Shown: one piece after another, positions 21,940 through 34,710 of the stretch | Layout of the letters: the number at the start of each line of letters is the position of its first letter | Numbering within the stretch: position 1 is the stretch's first letter | The notes under the pieces: generated by a model | Told to the model about the DNA's origin: nothing | The model's database searches: none | The model's input: the letters and a program-made list of their open reading frames with translations, nothing else | Origin: Armillaria gallica | Taxonomy: Eukaryota > Basidiomycota > Agaricomycetes > Agaricales > Physalacriaceae | Assembly: GCA_037576215.1 (NCBI GenBank) | Contig: JBANDB010000002.1 | Location: 1,612,001 to 1,676,000, forward strand | Length of the DNA: 64,000 nt | Direction: 5' to 3' | Position numbers and translations under genes: made by a program

Positions 21940-22005
21940 AGAATTGGGGAATTGAACCCTAAGAAATAGTGGTGACATCATCTGTTATGCCATATCCAGC
22001 CCTCC
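21940..22005 (-). repeat. tRNA-derived SINE head, copy C
   Basis: Minus strand: A box TGGCATAACAG (21,982-21,992), then ATGATGTCA, then B box GGTTCAATTCC (21,948-21,958). The core is closest to the copy at 53,265-53,309. A CpG in the A box of that copy is CpA here. Confidence 0.6.
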
Positions 22006-22218
22006 TGGTGCGCTCTCAAGGTTCAACACATTATAAGTTTAATGGAGGAAAATCAACTCCAAAAACTTGCGCCCAGACTAAATTTCTCCCTGGGAACTTG
22101 GAAGCTAAATGCTGTATAATCATGCCTGACATGCTGTGAATAGAATATTGATGTTCCTCCTTTCATTGTTAGATGAGGGTCGAGGGTCGTCATGGTACAT
22201 AGGAGGGTGGTGTCAATT

Positions 22219-22640
22219 CTAGTGGTAGAGGCTGAGCACAGTGCAGAGATTGCGCAGAGATGGATGACAGATACTTACAGTCAGTTGACCGCCCTCGTTG
22301 AATAATAGCATCAACCTCTGCCATGACCTTTCCTTGATACTCAAGTTTCCTGAGTTTCTACATTGGATCCACCAGTCCAACATTTTCCAAATCAACCACT
22401 GGCCCACAAATGTTGTCCATGTCAACCTCTGAGTGTTGTGGCTGCTTGCAAAACTCGATGCAACATCCAGAGTTCGACATTGCCTGGGGTGATTCAAGTC
22501 CAGGTCCATGTTGACGATAGTGAGTTTGTGCGCATCATAGGCATCCTTGGCCTTCTGTACAAGGATGAGAGTGTGAAAGTCCTTGCCGTCAACAAGAGGA
22601 CATGCACAGTCCTGCTTCCTCATGAGGGTAGGATATCAGG
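22219..22640 (-). pseudogene. Relic of a repeated unknown gene family (KAKD family), copy 1
   Basis: A minus-strand open frame holds DGKDFHTLILVQKAKDAYD, then HKLT, and further on TTFVGQWLIWKMLDWW. The same order occurs on the plus strand at 54,600-54,900 (HGKDFRILVPVQKAKDV, HKLT, TVFVGRWLIWK). The family is one I have seen only as uncharacterised mushroom proteins. This copy is short, lacks a clear start and sits in repeat-rich, CpG-poor DNA, so it is treated as a relic. Confidence 0.4.
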
Positions 22641-25450
22641 TGGAGGTGAAGCATGTTGGTGTCTGGAAGGCTGCAACACGGATATGTTGATGAGAAAAGA
22701 GAAAAGGTCGGTAAATGTGCTGTAGTCGTCGCTCATGTACATGAGATTGAATTTTTTTGCAATGTGTGTGATGTTGGAAATGGTGGAGATGAATGTCCAT
22801 CAGGTAAACAGAATCCTAGACTTCATGACAAGGGTGGATCATGATTCTGTAGTTCAACAATGCTAGTCACCAGTGACTTGGCAGCACATAGCAAGCTGGA
22901 TGCTGTCGATTCCTGAGGATGTTCATGGTCATCTGCAGGTCTTCTAAGTTTCCTTTGAGCAGTAAGGTTAGTCTCGACATGCATATAGAAGATGACACTG
23001 CCTTACAACTGGTCCTTCCCCCACTAGCATGCTTGACAACAGAGATCTGGCAGCCCCTTGCTATCATTGTCTGCCTTCAAAGCTTAACACATGGCATCAA
23101 ATCACTTGTGGTTGTTTGAAGATCAAAGTCGTGGTGTGCTGGCAGTGGTGACAGTTGTTAGTGACAGCAGCGACTATAAAAAGCATACACACCTTGATAC
23201 ACAACATCATGATATCATCAATAGCAGGCGGTCCTCGAAAGATGTGCCTGTGGATGTTCAAAGATCCATCAATTTGTTTTGGAACGATGCCAGCGAGTGA
23301 CCCATAGCAAGCTCGATGCTGTCTTCAGTACTTCAGCTTCAGTGCTCGAAGTTCTGCTCTGGTGATTATAGCAGAAAGTGGCCAGTCCAGGTGGTGTTGG
23401 ATAATGGATGAGTATCGTGGGAACAAGTTCCTCTTACCTCAACTGGCCCTAAACCCCAGGATCACCTCAAGACATCACTGTTGGGCAGGTCTTTGATCTC
23501 ACTGCTGAATTTAAGAGAGACACAGGATTCGAGGATTGCTCTTGACGTAGCTGTAAGTATTATTTATTCTGTACCTCTTCTTTGTGTCCAGACTCTACAG
23601 GAGAATGCAGTCCAGATCTCACTACTCGCATACCTCCACAGCTCCGGTCAGCTACTGTAATACCTTTTTGCAGCCCCAACAAAGGAGAAAGAAAAAAACT
23701 TAGCACCAGACATATTGGATTTCTCCTGTCATTGTGCATACAAGGATGGCCCTAAATCATCAAGTCAGAGTTTGATTGCTACCAATCTGAATCAGGCACA
23801 GAAGCCATATTCTGCTGTTGGTTCCTGGGAACCGGCTGTGTCACATGTGCTGGCGGACTGGGACAGAAACTGCCATACACATGCACAAACAACCTCCCAA
23901 TGTGGCTGAGCTCCTGAGCTCTGTGGCAGTGCTCCCATCCTCTGACCCAATATAGTAGGCTTAGTCATTGAATTTGACATTCCACTGACAACCATAATGT
24001 TTCTGTTGTGACTACTGTTAATCTGTCCCTAGCCCCCACTCTTGGTCTGCCTGTTTAATTGATGGTTTTTTCATTATACATGCAGTCCAACATTCAACCA
24101 TAGTGCTCAGCTCTCAATGCCTTCAACATGCTGCTGCATGCACCATACCATAGCCTGCCCCACAGTCTGCAATCCAGGGTCCTATCGTGACACCTGAATT
24201 TTACATCTGAGACTTCTATTCTATAACCACTTGTACTCACTGTTCATCTGCTTATCTACATTAAATGTCTGTCACCCAGGTGCTTCAATGACTTGCAAAC
24301 CTCATGCCCAAGTCTGTTCTTTTCTTCCTTTGTCCTTGAAACACCTGACACTGATCCAAACCAGGAAATTTTGTATCCTTGGTCAAACCTCAGCCACACT
24401 CTACACCATCCCTTTGATTCCACCACCCACCCACAGCCAGCATTAGAAGCTGCAGAAGATAAAACTTCCACAAGCATCCGCACTCTTTCATCAAATCATG
24501 TCAGGTTTTCTCCTCTGAAGCAGTAAATTTTTGAACTGCAACTCAGTTACTGCCCCATGCAGCCAATTGTTTACCACCATCAGCTTCCACTCTGCAACCT
24601 GAGCATTGATTTTGTCTTTAACAGTGTCATTCTCAATCAATGCCATCTGAAACATCCACAAGTATCCACATTTTTATGGCTACACAAGCTCTTCTTTGGC
24701 CACACATACCAACCCCTGTCACATATAAGAGAAGTCAGAACTTGAGAAGGCATTTCACTCCTCACCATCTCTTCTAGTCATGCATCCACCACTCGATGAA
24801 ATCCAAGTGCACCATACAGTCACCAATAGCATGCTAGTGCATCATACTTTACCGACGTATGATCCTGTCAGCAGGTCACTTGCTGCCTCGCCATAGCAAG
24901 TTTTGTTATCACCATTTTTTTGCTCCTACTGACTTTCACCAGCCCTGCCACCAAAACATCACAAGGTGAACTCATATCAGTCCCCCTCCCCAAGCTTAAA
25001 GGACACTTGGTTAGTTCCTTGCATCTGTTCTCCTTCTTACCAACTGACCATTTCAGACCTTGCACTCTCATATCCGCCTCGGGTCCTGTATATGTGGACC
25101 ACTTAACAGTCAGCCTGATGAATATGTGCCCTTACATCTCATCCAATGTGGTCCAGGTTCACTGCCTGCTAATATTGGCAAGTATGTCCTTGTTTGCTCT
25201 AATGGAATCCAGGATGGCTGTGGCTGGTGGGGTAGGTAAATGTCAACTTTACTCTGACCAACACTAACCTGTGTTGCAGGTCCTGCTACCCTTATGATAA
25301 ACAATTCTCATAGTCAGACTAATTACCTTATGCATAGTGTGTGAAACTATGAATGGCCACTTGCTCTTGGTATGTATTCTTACAACATCGCTCTCTTTTC
25401 ACAAACCATAGTCTTCAGGTGATCTAGAGACATATCATGAATGATGGACC
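22641..25450. other. Long stretch without a supported gene
   Basis: Only short frames in both directions, none with a recognisable motif or a believable exon chain. Base composition is CpG-poor with many CA/TG steps, as expected of old methylated and deaminated DNA. Confidence 0.5.
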
Positions 25451-25459
25451 CAACCTCTC

Positions 25460-26790
25460 ATCACTGCGTTGATGAGCCTCAAGGCTCTGTGCGCTCTGAA
25501 ATCGCGAACACCACTTACAATTTATCGCCTATCTCCCTTACGCAGCCTTTCACTAAACCAAACGTTGCAAGTCCGGCACAGGTCGAATCATATTAAATTT
25601 CCCACTCCACGCGAACTTTCACTCCGATATCTATGAGTCATTGTGCCTCAAGGCACATTGATTGCCAATCCTTCCGCAGTAAATTAGACACGCGTCATTA
25701 TTCTGGGCCTTTGCACGTGGACAGAGCCATACGATCACGCGGTTTAACTATGCGTAGGCTATGCATAGCTACGGATTCTCAAGAGGCCATATGGATACGC
25801 CTTTACAGCTTAGAAATATAGTAGAGATTAGTGAGCCATTAACTGCGGCTGAGTAAGTAGTAAGTAAATTAGTAAACCTTCTGTAGCTTTATTAGGCTAC
25901 GCGAACTTTTAATAAGTATGCACAGTAGAGTAGCACACGGTATAGTGAACTACGGTTACAAATAGTTCGCTACGCTCACAAATCATGTACTGCGGTTATC
26001 AAGCCAAGGCAAAAAGTTCGCTTACTTAGCAAGTACAGTTCTGTAGTATAAAAGATAACGGCCTGTAGATAGAAAAAGGACAGTTCTCCATAGAGGATAC
26101 ATACACCACACATACCACCCAATACACACGAATTAAAGTTAATATCTCTACGTTCTTAAGAGATATAACACTTGGCGAAGTTTCTCCAAAACTCGCTAGC
26201 TACCCAGTGTTAAATAACTTGATTCACATCCTCTCGTCCAAAACACAAGCAAGGGTATCATATAAAGACTACCTTGTTTGTCATCCTCCTGTCATAAATT
26301 CGCATACCTGAAGACTTCAAAGGGTAATCCGTAGCTAGGATTCCGAACTTTAGTCTCTAACACCAACAGCATACTGTTCCTATAAGTTAGGAACGATACT
26401 AATTTGAGTTTCTCTAGATAAGCCAGCTCCATCTCTGCGTTTCTCTAAAGAAAGTACGCGAGCATAGGAAAATAGATTCTACCGGAACCGTAGCCAGGAT
26501 TCCGACACCACATAGTTCACGCCGCATCTAGGTCACCCCCGCTCAGCATACATCCATGTTTACGTATCTTTTCCCTTCCAGGAAAGTTCGCGTACATACT
26601 TTGAGCCTCTGAACAGCCTTCAGAGAATCATAACAAAGCGTAGCAATACTTCGCTACACCACCAGGAAGCTACAGTCATCACACGGAGGTGCAAGACTAG
26701 ACTCGCTAGAACCTGCCTTCAGATTCTGTGCTTGACTACACTCGCCGTTACAGGTCTTGTGTTTTCTGCCCGCAGGAGTCTATAGGTTCA
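25460..26790. other. CpG-rich block without a gene inside CpG-poor surroundings
   Basis: The segment is visibly richer in CG words (GCGAAC, CTACGCG, TCGCTACG) than the DNA on either side. Only short frames occur. Its composition suggests a younger insertion, such as part of an LTR element, but no LTR pair or target duplication was found. AACACTTGG at about 26,168 and CCAGTGTTA at about 26,205 are near-inverted matches that may mark a hairpin. Confidence 0.3.
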
Positions 26791-26800
26791 TCAGCGTGTT

Positions 26801-28416
26801 GTGTATCAGTCTGCAGATTCCCCTCTCACCAATCTCGATGATGAACAAATCACACCAACCAAACCTAAACCTCAACTACGATGGAATACCTCATCCATGC
26901 CCACCAAAAAGACCTCACGGCAGAAGCAGAAGAAGATCCTGACTCAATCTCACTCCCTCCCCTCTCGCCCTGTCTCACCAAATGTGTCAACCTCCAATGC
27001 TTGTGCTACTTCTCCATCTTACTCGACATCATCTCATCCACCATTCCCAGTCTCTCCCTCTCATGCCCCGCCCAGTCCATCTACTCCCACTCCCACTCCT
27101 GTGCCAAAAATTATCTCCACTCCTCAGACTTCTCCTGGCACACATATCCTGAATATCCCAGCCGCCCCCTCAAACTTGCCATCTACACCTATGTTGATCT
27201 TTACTTCCACTCCTCGCCCTTTACGCTCCAGTACACAGTTTTTGACCACAGCTGGGTCCTTGAACTCCCTGTTGACAACACCAGTTTCTCACACCCTTTT
27301 ACCACTCACCATATCCATCCTTGCTACTTTGGATGACCTCTCTTCATCTCCACCTTTGCTGATAAAAAGGAAACAAAACCATGAAGAATCTAGTGCAGAT
27401 ATCTTTTAATGCTCTTTATCCTTTCTAATAACACTCCCAGACTTATCACTTGAATCCAAATGTAGCAAATCGTTGCCATTGGAACCACCAGAGGCCATTA
27501 CTCCCCCTTGTATACAGCCCATTACTGGGCTCTACACCCCTAGTCCACACAGTCCTGGCACTCATAGTCCCCTCAAGATTGCGCCTTCAAGCGCCACAAC
27601 CTCCACTCCCACACCCAAACCTAAACCTATATGAAAGCCTGCCCCTTTTCCTTTCACTTGGAACCCTGGTGAAGGAAAAAAGGTTCAATTATCTCAACAC
27701 CCCACTAACCATGCCCAAACCCAATGCGAGGAGTCTGTCGAAACCAACTTCTTTCTAAACTCCAAGTCATCTTGTATGTTTGTTGGATCTTCTCCCTTTT
27801 GTATAACTCTGTGCCTCACCTTTATCCAGCACAAATGTCGAATCTCTTTTCCTCTCTGCTAGCTCGGAAGGGACCACAAACAAATACAAACACTCATATG
27901 TAATCCACTCTCCACCCCATGTCATTGTCTGGACCGATATTTATAGATAACTCATCGGAGTCACCCAGCCCTCCTCCATGGGCAGAAGTTCTGCTCACAT
28001 CCTCCCAGGGATCCAAAGCTTCAACTTCATCTCAGCCTTCCAAGTGCAACAATATTGTTGTTGATCTTACCATATCATTGTTGTCATCATCCAATGATGA
28101 ACCCAAAGCGACTGCACCCAAAAAAAGGAGAGAACCATGAATACCAGCTTTAGTTATTCGTCAGTCATTCTCTACTCCCTATGTAACATCACTAAACCTT
28201 TTTCTAGCCAGATTTGTGAAATGTCATAAGCTTCACTGTCCTCATACTAAGGATGTTCGCAAACGTTCTCCCACAACAGTAAAGCAATTCCTTGAAGGTA
28301 CAGGAGTCACCACCAATGAGTTCTTAACCATGATTGCCAAGTGCTATCGTTGTAGACTCATCTACTTATCTGACCATTGCAGTGGTGGTCATCCGTGCAC
28401 TCAGCCAGATGACTAA
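26801..28416 (+). CDS. Possible multi-exon gene: Ser/Pro/Thr-rich with a Cys/His C-terminus
   Basis: The first open stretch (26,801-27,409) is a Ser/Pro/Thr-rich low-complexity sequence. After possible introns near 27,410-27,440 and 27,770, the text continues (PFPFTWNPGEGKKVQ; FIDNSSESPSPPPWAEVLL at about 27,940) and ends in KCHKLHCPHTKDVRKRSPT...CYRCRLIYLSDHCSGGHPC, with paired Cys and His that could bind zinc (28,216-28,416). One TGA near 27,632 interrupts the middle part. No function is assigned. The gene lies just upstream of the SET gene on the same strand. The exon model is a guess. Confidence 0.3.
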
Positions 28417-29875
28417 TGAGCCTTTTCAAAGGGTGGGTGAGTGGGCAAACAAACTTGATGAACATTGATAGTTGCATTTTCTGGGACCTCTTTTTTCATT
28501 TTATTTACACCTTATTCCTTTTTCACTGCAGCATTTTCCATGGGCATCTCTTCTCCATATCATTTTTTGGTGCATTATTTAACCAGCATTCTCTTATTTC
28601 CTTGGACCTTTATGGACATTCTTTCACTAGGTATGGCATTAAACACTTTCTTGGACCTCTCTTCTCCTTCTCTCTCCATAACCTTTTTGGCACATAATTC
28701 ATCATGGACCACAGCATTTTCTTCACAGCACAACATCTCTCTCGGACTTTTCTCTATATGTACCATCAATTAACACAGCAACCATGTATATATTTTAATA
28801 AAATTTCTTGTACATAAATCATTATTTCATTTTGCTCGAATTGATTCCTCTTTTCCACACAGTCACTCAACAACAGTTAGTATGGCACCTTAGTGACATT
28901 GTGTTATTAAGTGATATTGAATTAGCAATGAATTTTATTGTGAGGCCACCGGTTTGAACCCTGCACTTGACATTCTTTTATTTTGAAATTTATCATCAGA
29001 AGCATGTGTTACTTCAGTTTCACTTCCATGCCAGTGCAGATGCTGTAGTGTCCTGGTCTGTTCAGCTGATTTTCCATGCCTAGCCTTTGATGTAGACATG
29101 ACAATCAATTTTCAAACTATACATGTACACCACAACTGACAATCTCGCTTCCATCCATGATCTGTAAATGTTTGAACAGCAGTCCGATCTCAACACTCCT
29201 GCAGTAGCACTATCTGGGTCTCAGGTCTGTCCTTACATCTAAGTGATGGCAAAGATCTCATTACTCTGATCTCATTTTTAGATGTGATGTGTGTCAGCAG
29301 ACGGTGTTGTAACCAAAGTAAAGTTTGCATGCAACTAGCTATGGCCAACACCTAAGGTGGTGTGTTTGGGCTTGGCTTGGTGACTCAGAACAACAAAGCA
29401 TTCTGCAAATCATCGTCTCTTTTGGTCAAGGTGAAAGAAGCTAGACAGCATTTGCAGGTGTTTGCAAAAGGTGTGTTGTTCTGGAACCTACACACAACCT
29501 ACCTCCAACTTATTCGAAACATCAAACTTCAAGATGGCTTTAACCATACAATTTTCCACTGCCCTCCAAAAATCCATGGAAGATAGCAGTTGAACTTCTC
29601 TACCTGCACAATCAAAACTCTAAACTCACCTTCCCCTTCATAGTGGTACCTCCTCCCACCTCCGATGACTTAATAACCATGGCATGTCTCTGCCTCCTTA
29701 AATAGCTGTGTCACACAGAGCCAGCCATCCTCCCAGATATGCCATACATACAGTGCACATGCCAACAACACTCTTTGCCACCCTCTTATCTCTTGGCTGC
29801 AGATCTACCCTGTCAACCCTCCAATCACATATCACCCACCTTTATATGCTCCAGGTCGGCTGCCTCACATGTGCA
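28417..29875. other. Intergenic stretch with a tRNA-like repeat
   Basis: No gene is supported, although the start of the SET gene may lie further left than shown. One SINE-like element is at about 28,885-28,961. Confidence 0.4.
28885..28961 (+). repeat. tRNA-like repeat of a second family
   Basis: GGCACCTTAGTGACATTGTG is followed about 50 bases on by CACCGGTTTGAACCCTGC, a B-box-like word at 28,951-28,961. The same pairing (a word like CTTAGTG or TTTAGTG, then GGTTcgAAcC) recurs at 33,680-33,742, 34,474-34,560 and 34,625-34,710. A second tRNA-derived SINE family is the likely meaning. Confidence 0.4.
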
Positions 29876-29879
29876 TATG

Positions 29880-31061
29880 CTCTACCAAGCTGCTATCGAT
29901 GCCAAGTCCGAGTCTGGTTCCATTATTCTTGACAACAAGATAGATATAGAGTCTATACCACCTGCAACACACCACTATTCCAATAATATGTGGCTTGACC
30001 AAGGTGTTTCCGTGTCAAATTCCATGCCATGAAGGCTAGGCTGCACCTGTATTGGAGGCAACTGTGCTCGTAACCCTACATGTGCTTGTAGAAAGCTTCA
30101 AATTGCTATGGGTCATGAGGCCTCTCTGAACAGTTTCCTATACACATCTACCCTGCTCCTGCACGACTATGAGGGTATCCCCATCATGGAGTATCATTCA
30201 GGATGTACATGCAGTACCGCTTGTGTTAACAGGGTAACCTATACTTTATCTGACTGTTTATCATTGTTCTTTGTTGACTTGACATTGTCCCAGGTTGCTC
30301 AATGCAGAAGCTCTCTTCACCTCAAGATTGCCAAAACCTCAAACAAAGGCTGGGGTATGTCTGGCCACCATGTGATATCTTCTCTCAGCTGATTGATTTT
30401 CTTGTCAAGGACTTTTTAACCATGGCAATTCCATACCCAAGGGCTTGTTTGTTGGGATCTATGCCAGCAAGTATATTACCCAACAGAAGTCTGACAAACG
30501 CAGCCAGTACATTTCCCACTTCATGTGATTCCATCATTCTCAATCAATCCTTTCAGGTTAGGACATGGAGCATATCTCTTCAACCTGGATTTCCATCATC
30601 TGAGACAGACAAAAGATCAACATCATCTGATCATCGATGCTGGTCAAGTTGGCAATGTTTGTCCTTATTTATTAGAGGCTACCATTTTGACTTTCCCCTT
30701 CTATAGTTCACCAGATATCTAGTCAGTCCCCTACCCTTGATATTCTGCATTTCTCACATTCCCCAGAACCATTCTTGTGATCCAAACTGTCACATTGAGG
30801 CTTGCTATATTGAAGAGGCAGATATCCACAAACCACTAATAGCTTTCTTCTCAGATCGTCTCATCTTGGCCAAGGAGGAATTGACAATTTTGTATCATGG
30901 CCAAACAGGTATATCTGCTGAGATGACCTCACCACTCACTGCCAATGAGGCAGCATGTCAATGTGGCACTACACAATGTCAAGGTACAGAGCATCCATTT
31001 TCTATTACTGCCTTATTGACTCATGCTTACAGGTTGCTTGTGGTTTCAAAATAGCTCATAG
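29880..31061 (+). pseudogene. SET-domain histone methyltransferase of SUV39/Clr4 type, one TGA stop
   Basis: Enzymes of this family methylate lysine 9 of histone H3 in heterochromatin. Seen in order: a region before the pre-SET domain (NNMWLDQGV), pre-SET cysteines (GCTCIGGNCARNPTCAC, then SGCTCSTACVNR), the SET domain (KTSNKGWG, IPKGLFVGIYASKYI, LFNLDFHHL, IIDAGQVGN), the cofactor-binding NHSCDPNCHIEACY, and post-SET CQCGTTQCQG. Introns include 30,234-30,294, one before about 30,430, one before about 30,554, and about 30,665-30,764; the last exon starts at 31,033 and ends with TAG at 31,059-31,061. A TGA at 30,030-30,032 lies in frame just before the pre-SET cysteines. The N-terminus, where a chromodomain would be expected in Clr4, was not found. 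The key SET residues look unchanged. Confidence 0.75.
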
Positions 31062-31405
31062 ATACATTTTTCTCCCTTATAACATGTACTTTTGGCTGAC
31101 CCAATAATGATCAGGGAGTCAATCCTGCCCGATTTGGACACTCTTGCTCCCACTTTACTTCCAACCTCTTAACCTCTCATACACCCACACTTGTCTTCCT
31201 CATCTTCTTTTACAACTTCTCCGCTGTCATTATCCATCTATTGCTAACTCTTCTTCTCTAGCCAGATTTCTGCAGCAGATGTGCCAAGACACTGCCATGT
31301 TTGTAATACAACCATCGCTGATGACCGAATCCTTACCTGGAGGTCAATTTGTGCCATGATTATATATCTTGCCTCCTTAACAACTGAACTTCATGCAATT
31401 ATTTG

Positions 31406-33496
31406 ATGCCTCCCAAAACATCTCGTCTATCCACTGCAATGAAGGCCTCCAGTTTGAAGAAGCTGCCCACTTTGGACCGCTTCATCCCTCCTCAAGCCTC
31501 TGTACAATCTGACAAATCAGGCATACTCTCCTTTGTCTCTCTCAATGCTGAACAGACCCATGTTCTTCAATTGTGTGAACAAGGGGAGAGCATTTTTTTC
31601 ACAGGAGCAGCAGGTATTTCGACTGACTCCTAGCCTGTATTCCACTTCAAATCTATCTACAGGAACTGGAAAATCACTATTACTTCACACAATCATACAT
31701 GCTCTTTGCCATAAATATTCCAAAGAGGTAGGAGCTGTAGCAGTCATGGCTAGCATGGGAATGGCTGCATCCAACATTGGTGGTAAGTTCGTTGTTTCAA
31801 ATAATAAGCATGTATCATCTCACTCCACTTCAAGGTCTCACCCTCCATGCCTGGGGAGCTATCCCTCCCTCATCTCTAGACATCGATCATATTGTTAAAT
31901 GCATTCATCATTGCAAGCCTATTCTTCAACATTGAAACACCACTCGTGTTTTGGTCATAGATGAGGGTAAGATTAACTATATTCCCCAGTCAGCTAGTGC
32001 TCACATGTGACTCAAAGTATCCATGGTCGATGCAGCCCTTTTTGAGCTGACCAGTGATATTGCTTGGCAAGTGCGGCATTGTGAGTTGCCTTTTGGTGAA
32101 CTGCAGGTAGCATTCTCTTCTCTAGTACTATCACCTTTCCTTGAGACAAACATCCTATCAAACAGATTATTGTGACCAGAGATTTTTTCCAGCTTCCACC
32201 AGTTGCGAGGAAAGGGTGGGAGACCTGCTTTGCCTTCGAGTCATGGGCATGGCAACATGCCCTCCAGCACTCAGTCAATCTAGTTCAAGTCTTTTGCCAG
32301 AAAGATCCTGGTGAGTGGCTCCTCCAATCTGCCTAATCACAGCTCGCCTCAAATTCTTTATCCAGGCTTTGTTGAAGCACTCAACTCTCTGTGTGTTGGC
32401 AAACCTTCCAAAGAAGCCATCATTCTTTTCCAGTCTCTCTCTTGACTGCTTGCTCCTTTGGAACCACCACCTAATGATCAGCCCCAAAACCAGCTGTGTT
32501 AAACCACAGTGGCGGTTTTACCAACTGAGCTTTTCCCCATGCGCCGTCATGTTGCCCAAGCTAATTCCGAGCAACTGCGGACACTTCATTCCATTGATTT
32601 CCAATACCAGGCCACTGACACCAGGCCTCAATGTTATCTTCTTGAAGGGACACTCGCCGAGTCAGAGGTTATTCTTCAATTAGGTGCCCAGGTCATGCTG
32701 ATAAAAAATGTGGATGAGTTCTTGGTCAACAGAGTGGTCAGGACTGTTATTGGGTTTTATCGTGCCTGGGAGGTGATGTCCAACCCTTCTGCAGTCAAAG
32801 AGTTGGAAACACCAGTCATTCGCACAACTTCTTTCATCAGAAATGTATGCTTACAAAAGGGTCATCGATCTGTGGTTCTATGCGGGTCCCCTTCTGACCA
32901 GACCTCCTTGGACATGACTCAATATCCTTTGGTGCTCTTCCATTATATCAGCACTCATGCCGAGGATGCAACCATGGGAATGGAGGCAGTTTTAGTCAAA
33001 AGAGATGAATTTTGTATTGACGATCCAGAGGGCAGTCTGCTGGCTCAGCATTGGCAGATGTGAGTCACAATTTTATCAATGTATACCACTCCAACTAAGC
33101 TTCTCAGACCTCTTATTCTTGCATGGGCGATGTCGATCCACAAGAGTCAGGGTCAAACCATTCATCATGTCAAAGTAGACTTGACATGAGTTTTTGAAAA
33201 AGGTCAATTTTGTTTGTCTATTACATAATAAATCCCAGCTGAATGGTTCTCTTCTTTCCCAGGACAAAGCTATGTCACTCTCTCTTGAGCATCATCAATT
33301 GATGGGTTGCAGGTGCTGGGTTTCAATTCTGACAAGGTCAGTTACATCCTACATCTCACAACCAAAATCACCCATTAAATGTCTTCTCAAGGTTCAAGCA
33401 CATCCTAAAGTGTTAGAGTGGTCAAAACATTTGGAGGAGATCAATGTCTCAGACAGCAGTGACTCAGAGGACATTGATATTGATAACTCAGAATGA
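31406..33496 (+). pseudogene. PIF1-type DNA helicase, broken by at least four TGA stops
   Basis: PIF1 is a 5'-3' DNA helicase acting at telomeres, G-quadruplexes and forks. The ATG at 31,406 opens MPPKTSRLSTAMKASSLKK. Seen in order: LNAEQTHVLQLCEQGESIFF and TGAAGTGTGKS (Walker A, across an intron near 31,615-31,662), VMASMGMAASNIGG, LVIDEVSMVD (Walker B, across an intron), RDFFQLPPV (normally GDFFQLPPV), [55 protein letters not shown]-x-A and DGLQVLGFNSDK. The end is acidic. TGA codons at 31,933, 32,443, 33,187 and 33,286 (first base) interrupt it; at the last two the family has an invariant Arg. A TAA near 32,500 may be a fifth break. It follows the SET gene on the same strand. Confidence 0.8.
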
Positions 33497-33654
33497 TTTC
33501 CTTGTATGCAGTAATATCTTTCATCTGGTTGTAATACTATCATAATATGATGCTCAGCAATGAAACCATCCTGAACCCCAAGTGATACAAATGATACAGA
33601 TCAAGTCAAGATTGATACATAGACACTTGTATTCACTGCTAAGAAAATCATGGC

Positions 33655-34710
33655 CTAAAGTACTCAAGATGTCTTACTTTGGTTTAGTGGAATGGTGTGA
33701 GTATATTGTAGGTTGGGAATTGCAGGGTTGAGGGTTCAAGGTTAGGTGAGTGTATTATTTTGGAATTTTTTGCTACATCTATAACTTTTGGGGGCTGCAC
33801 CTCTAACTTTGGTCAATCCTCTCTGAAAGAGTGCCAATACCTACCAGATATGTGATTCACACTACTTGTATTTCAGTGCCCTTTGCAATGAGAACTGACT
33901 TGACACATATTTTCTACAAACATTACCAGAGATCAGATTCGAACCAGTGACCACTGCAACCGATTAAGAATTCACATGGGACCTCATCTCAGCCTATAAT
34001 TTGTGTTTTAGATCTTCAGCCAGTTGACATTCAGATCATCTCCAGCTGCTTTTTGCAGCTAGATGTCTTGTCCCTAATTCAGTGAACTTGTTGAATTTGG
34101 TTTTGTAACCAAGATCATCAGATTGGGAAGACAATGGCAGTGTGCAATTGATAACTACGAGTGACTATATTTCTCTTGATGATTTTACAGTCTCTGACCT
34201 TGCCTAGCTGAACTCGGTGCACTATACTGCTATACCTTGATGTGCTATACCTACCTATGCAGTGCCATACTATACATCTGGCAAAGACACAGTGTGTTCC
34301 TGCCAGCTATCTAGACATGTTACATGACAAGGGTTGGATAGCAAGGTACTTTATAAGCAAAGAAAAGAGACTGGTTCCACCTTTGCTCATTCTTCTGTTT
34401 GGCTTTCTCAGAACCAGCAACCATCCCATAATGATGCCATATCATGCAAGTAAAATTGAAAGGAAGTTCAGCAAGGTTCGAACCAGTGACCTTAAAAAAG
34501 CATTATTTGTGACAAATAACATAATAGTGCATTCTGCTACACTAAGATGCCTTGTAATTTTTCTTGTGATGCCACTTACATTCTCATAATATGACATTAA
34601 GCTGAAAAAAATAAATGGAGCCCATTACGAGTTTGAACTTGTATCCTTTCAAAAGGATAGTCTTCTAAGAACATAACAGTGTGTTCCTGCACTAATATAC
34701 CCTGCAAGCA
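33655..34710. repeat. Cluster of tRNA-like repeats (second family)
   Basis: Four copies: about 33,680-33,742 (+, TTTAGTGGAATGG with GGGTTCAAGGT), about 33,930-33,985 (-, CACTGGTTCGAATCT), 34,474-34,560 (-, GGTTCGAACCT at 34,474-34,484 with CATCTTAGTGTAGCAG) and about 34,625-34,710 (-, AAGTTCAAACT with ATATTAGTGCAGG). They share a B-box-like word and an upstream TTAGTG word. No gene is supported between 33,500 and 35,210. Confidence 0.45.

Noticed and set aside
26168..26213. LTR boundary at the AACACTTGG / CCAGTGTTA inverted pair
   Set aside because: No matching second copy and no target duplication; kept only as a possible hairpin.
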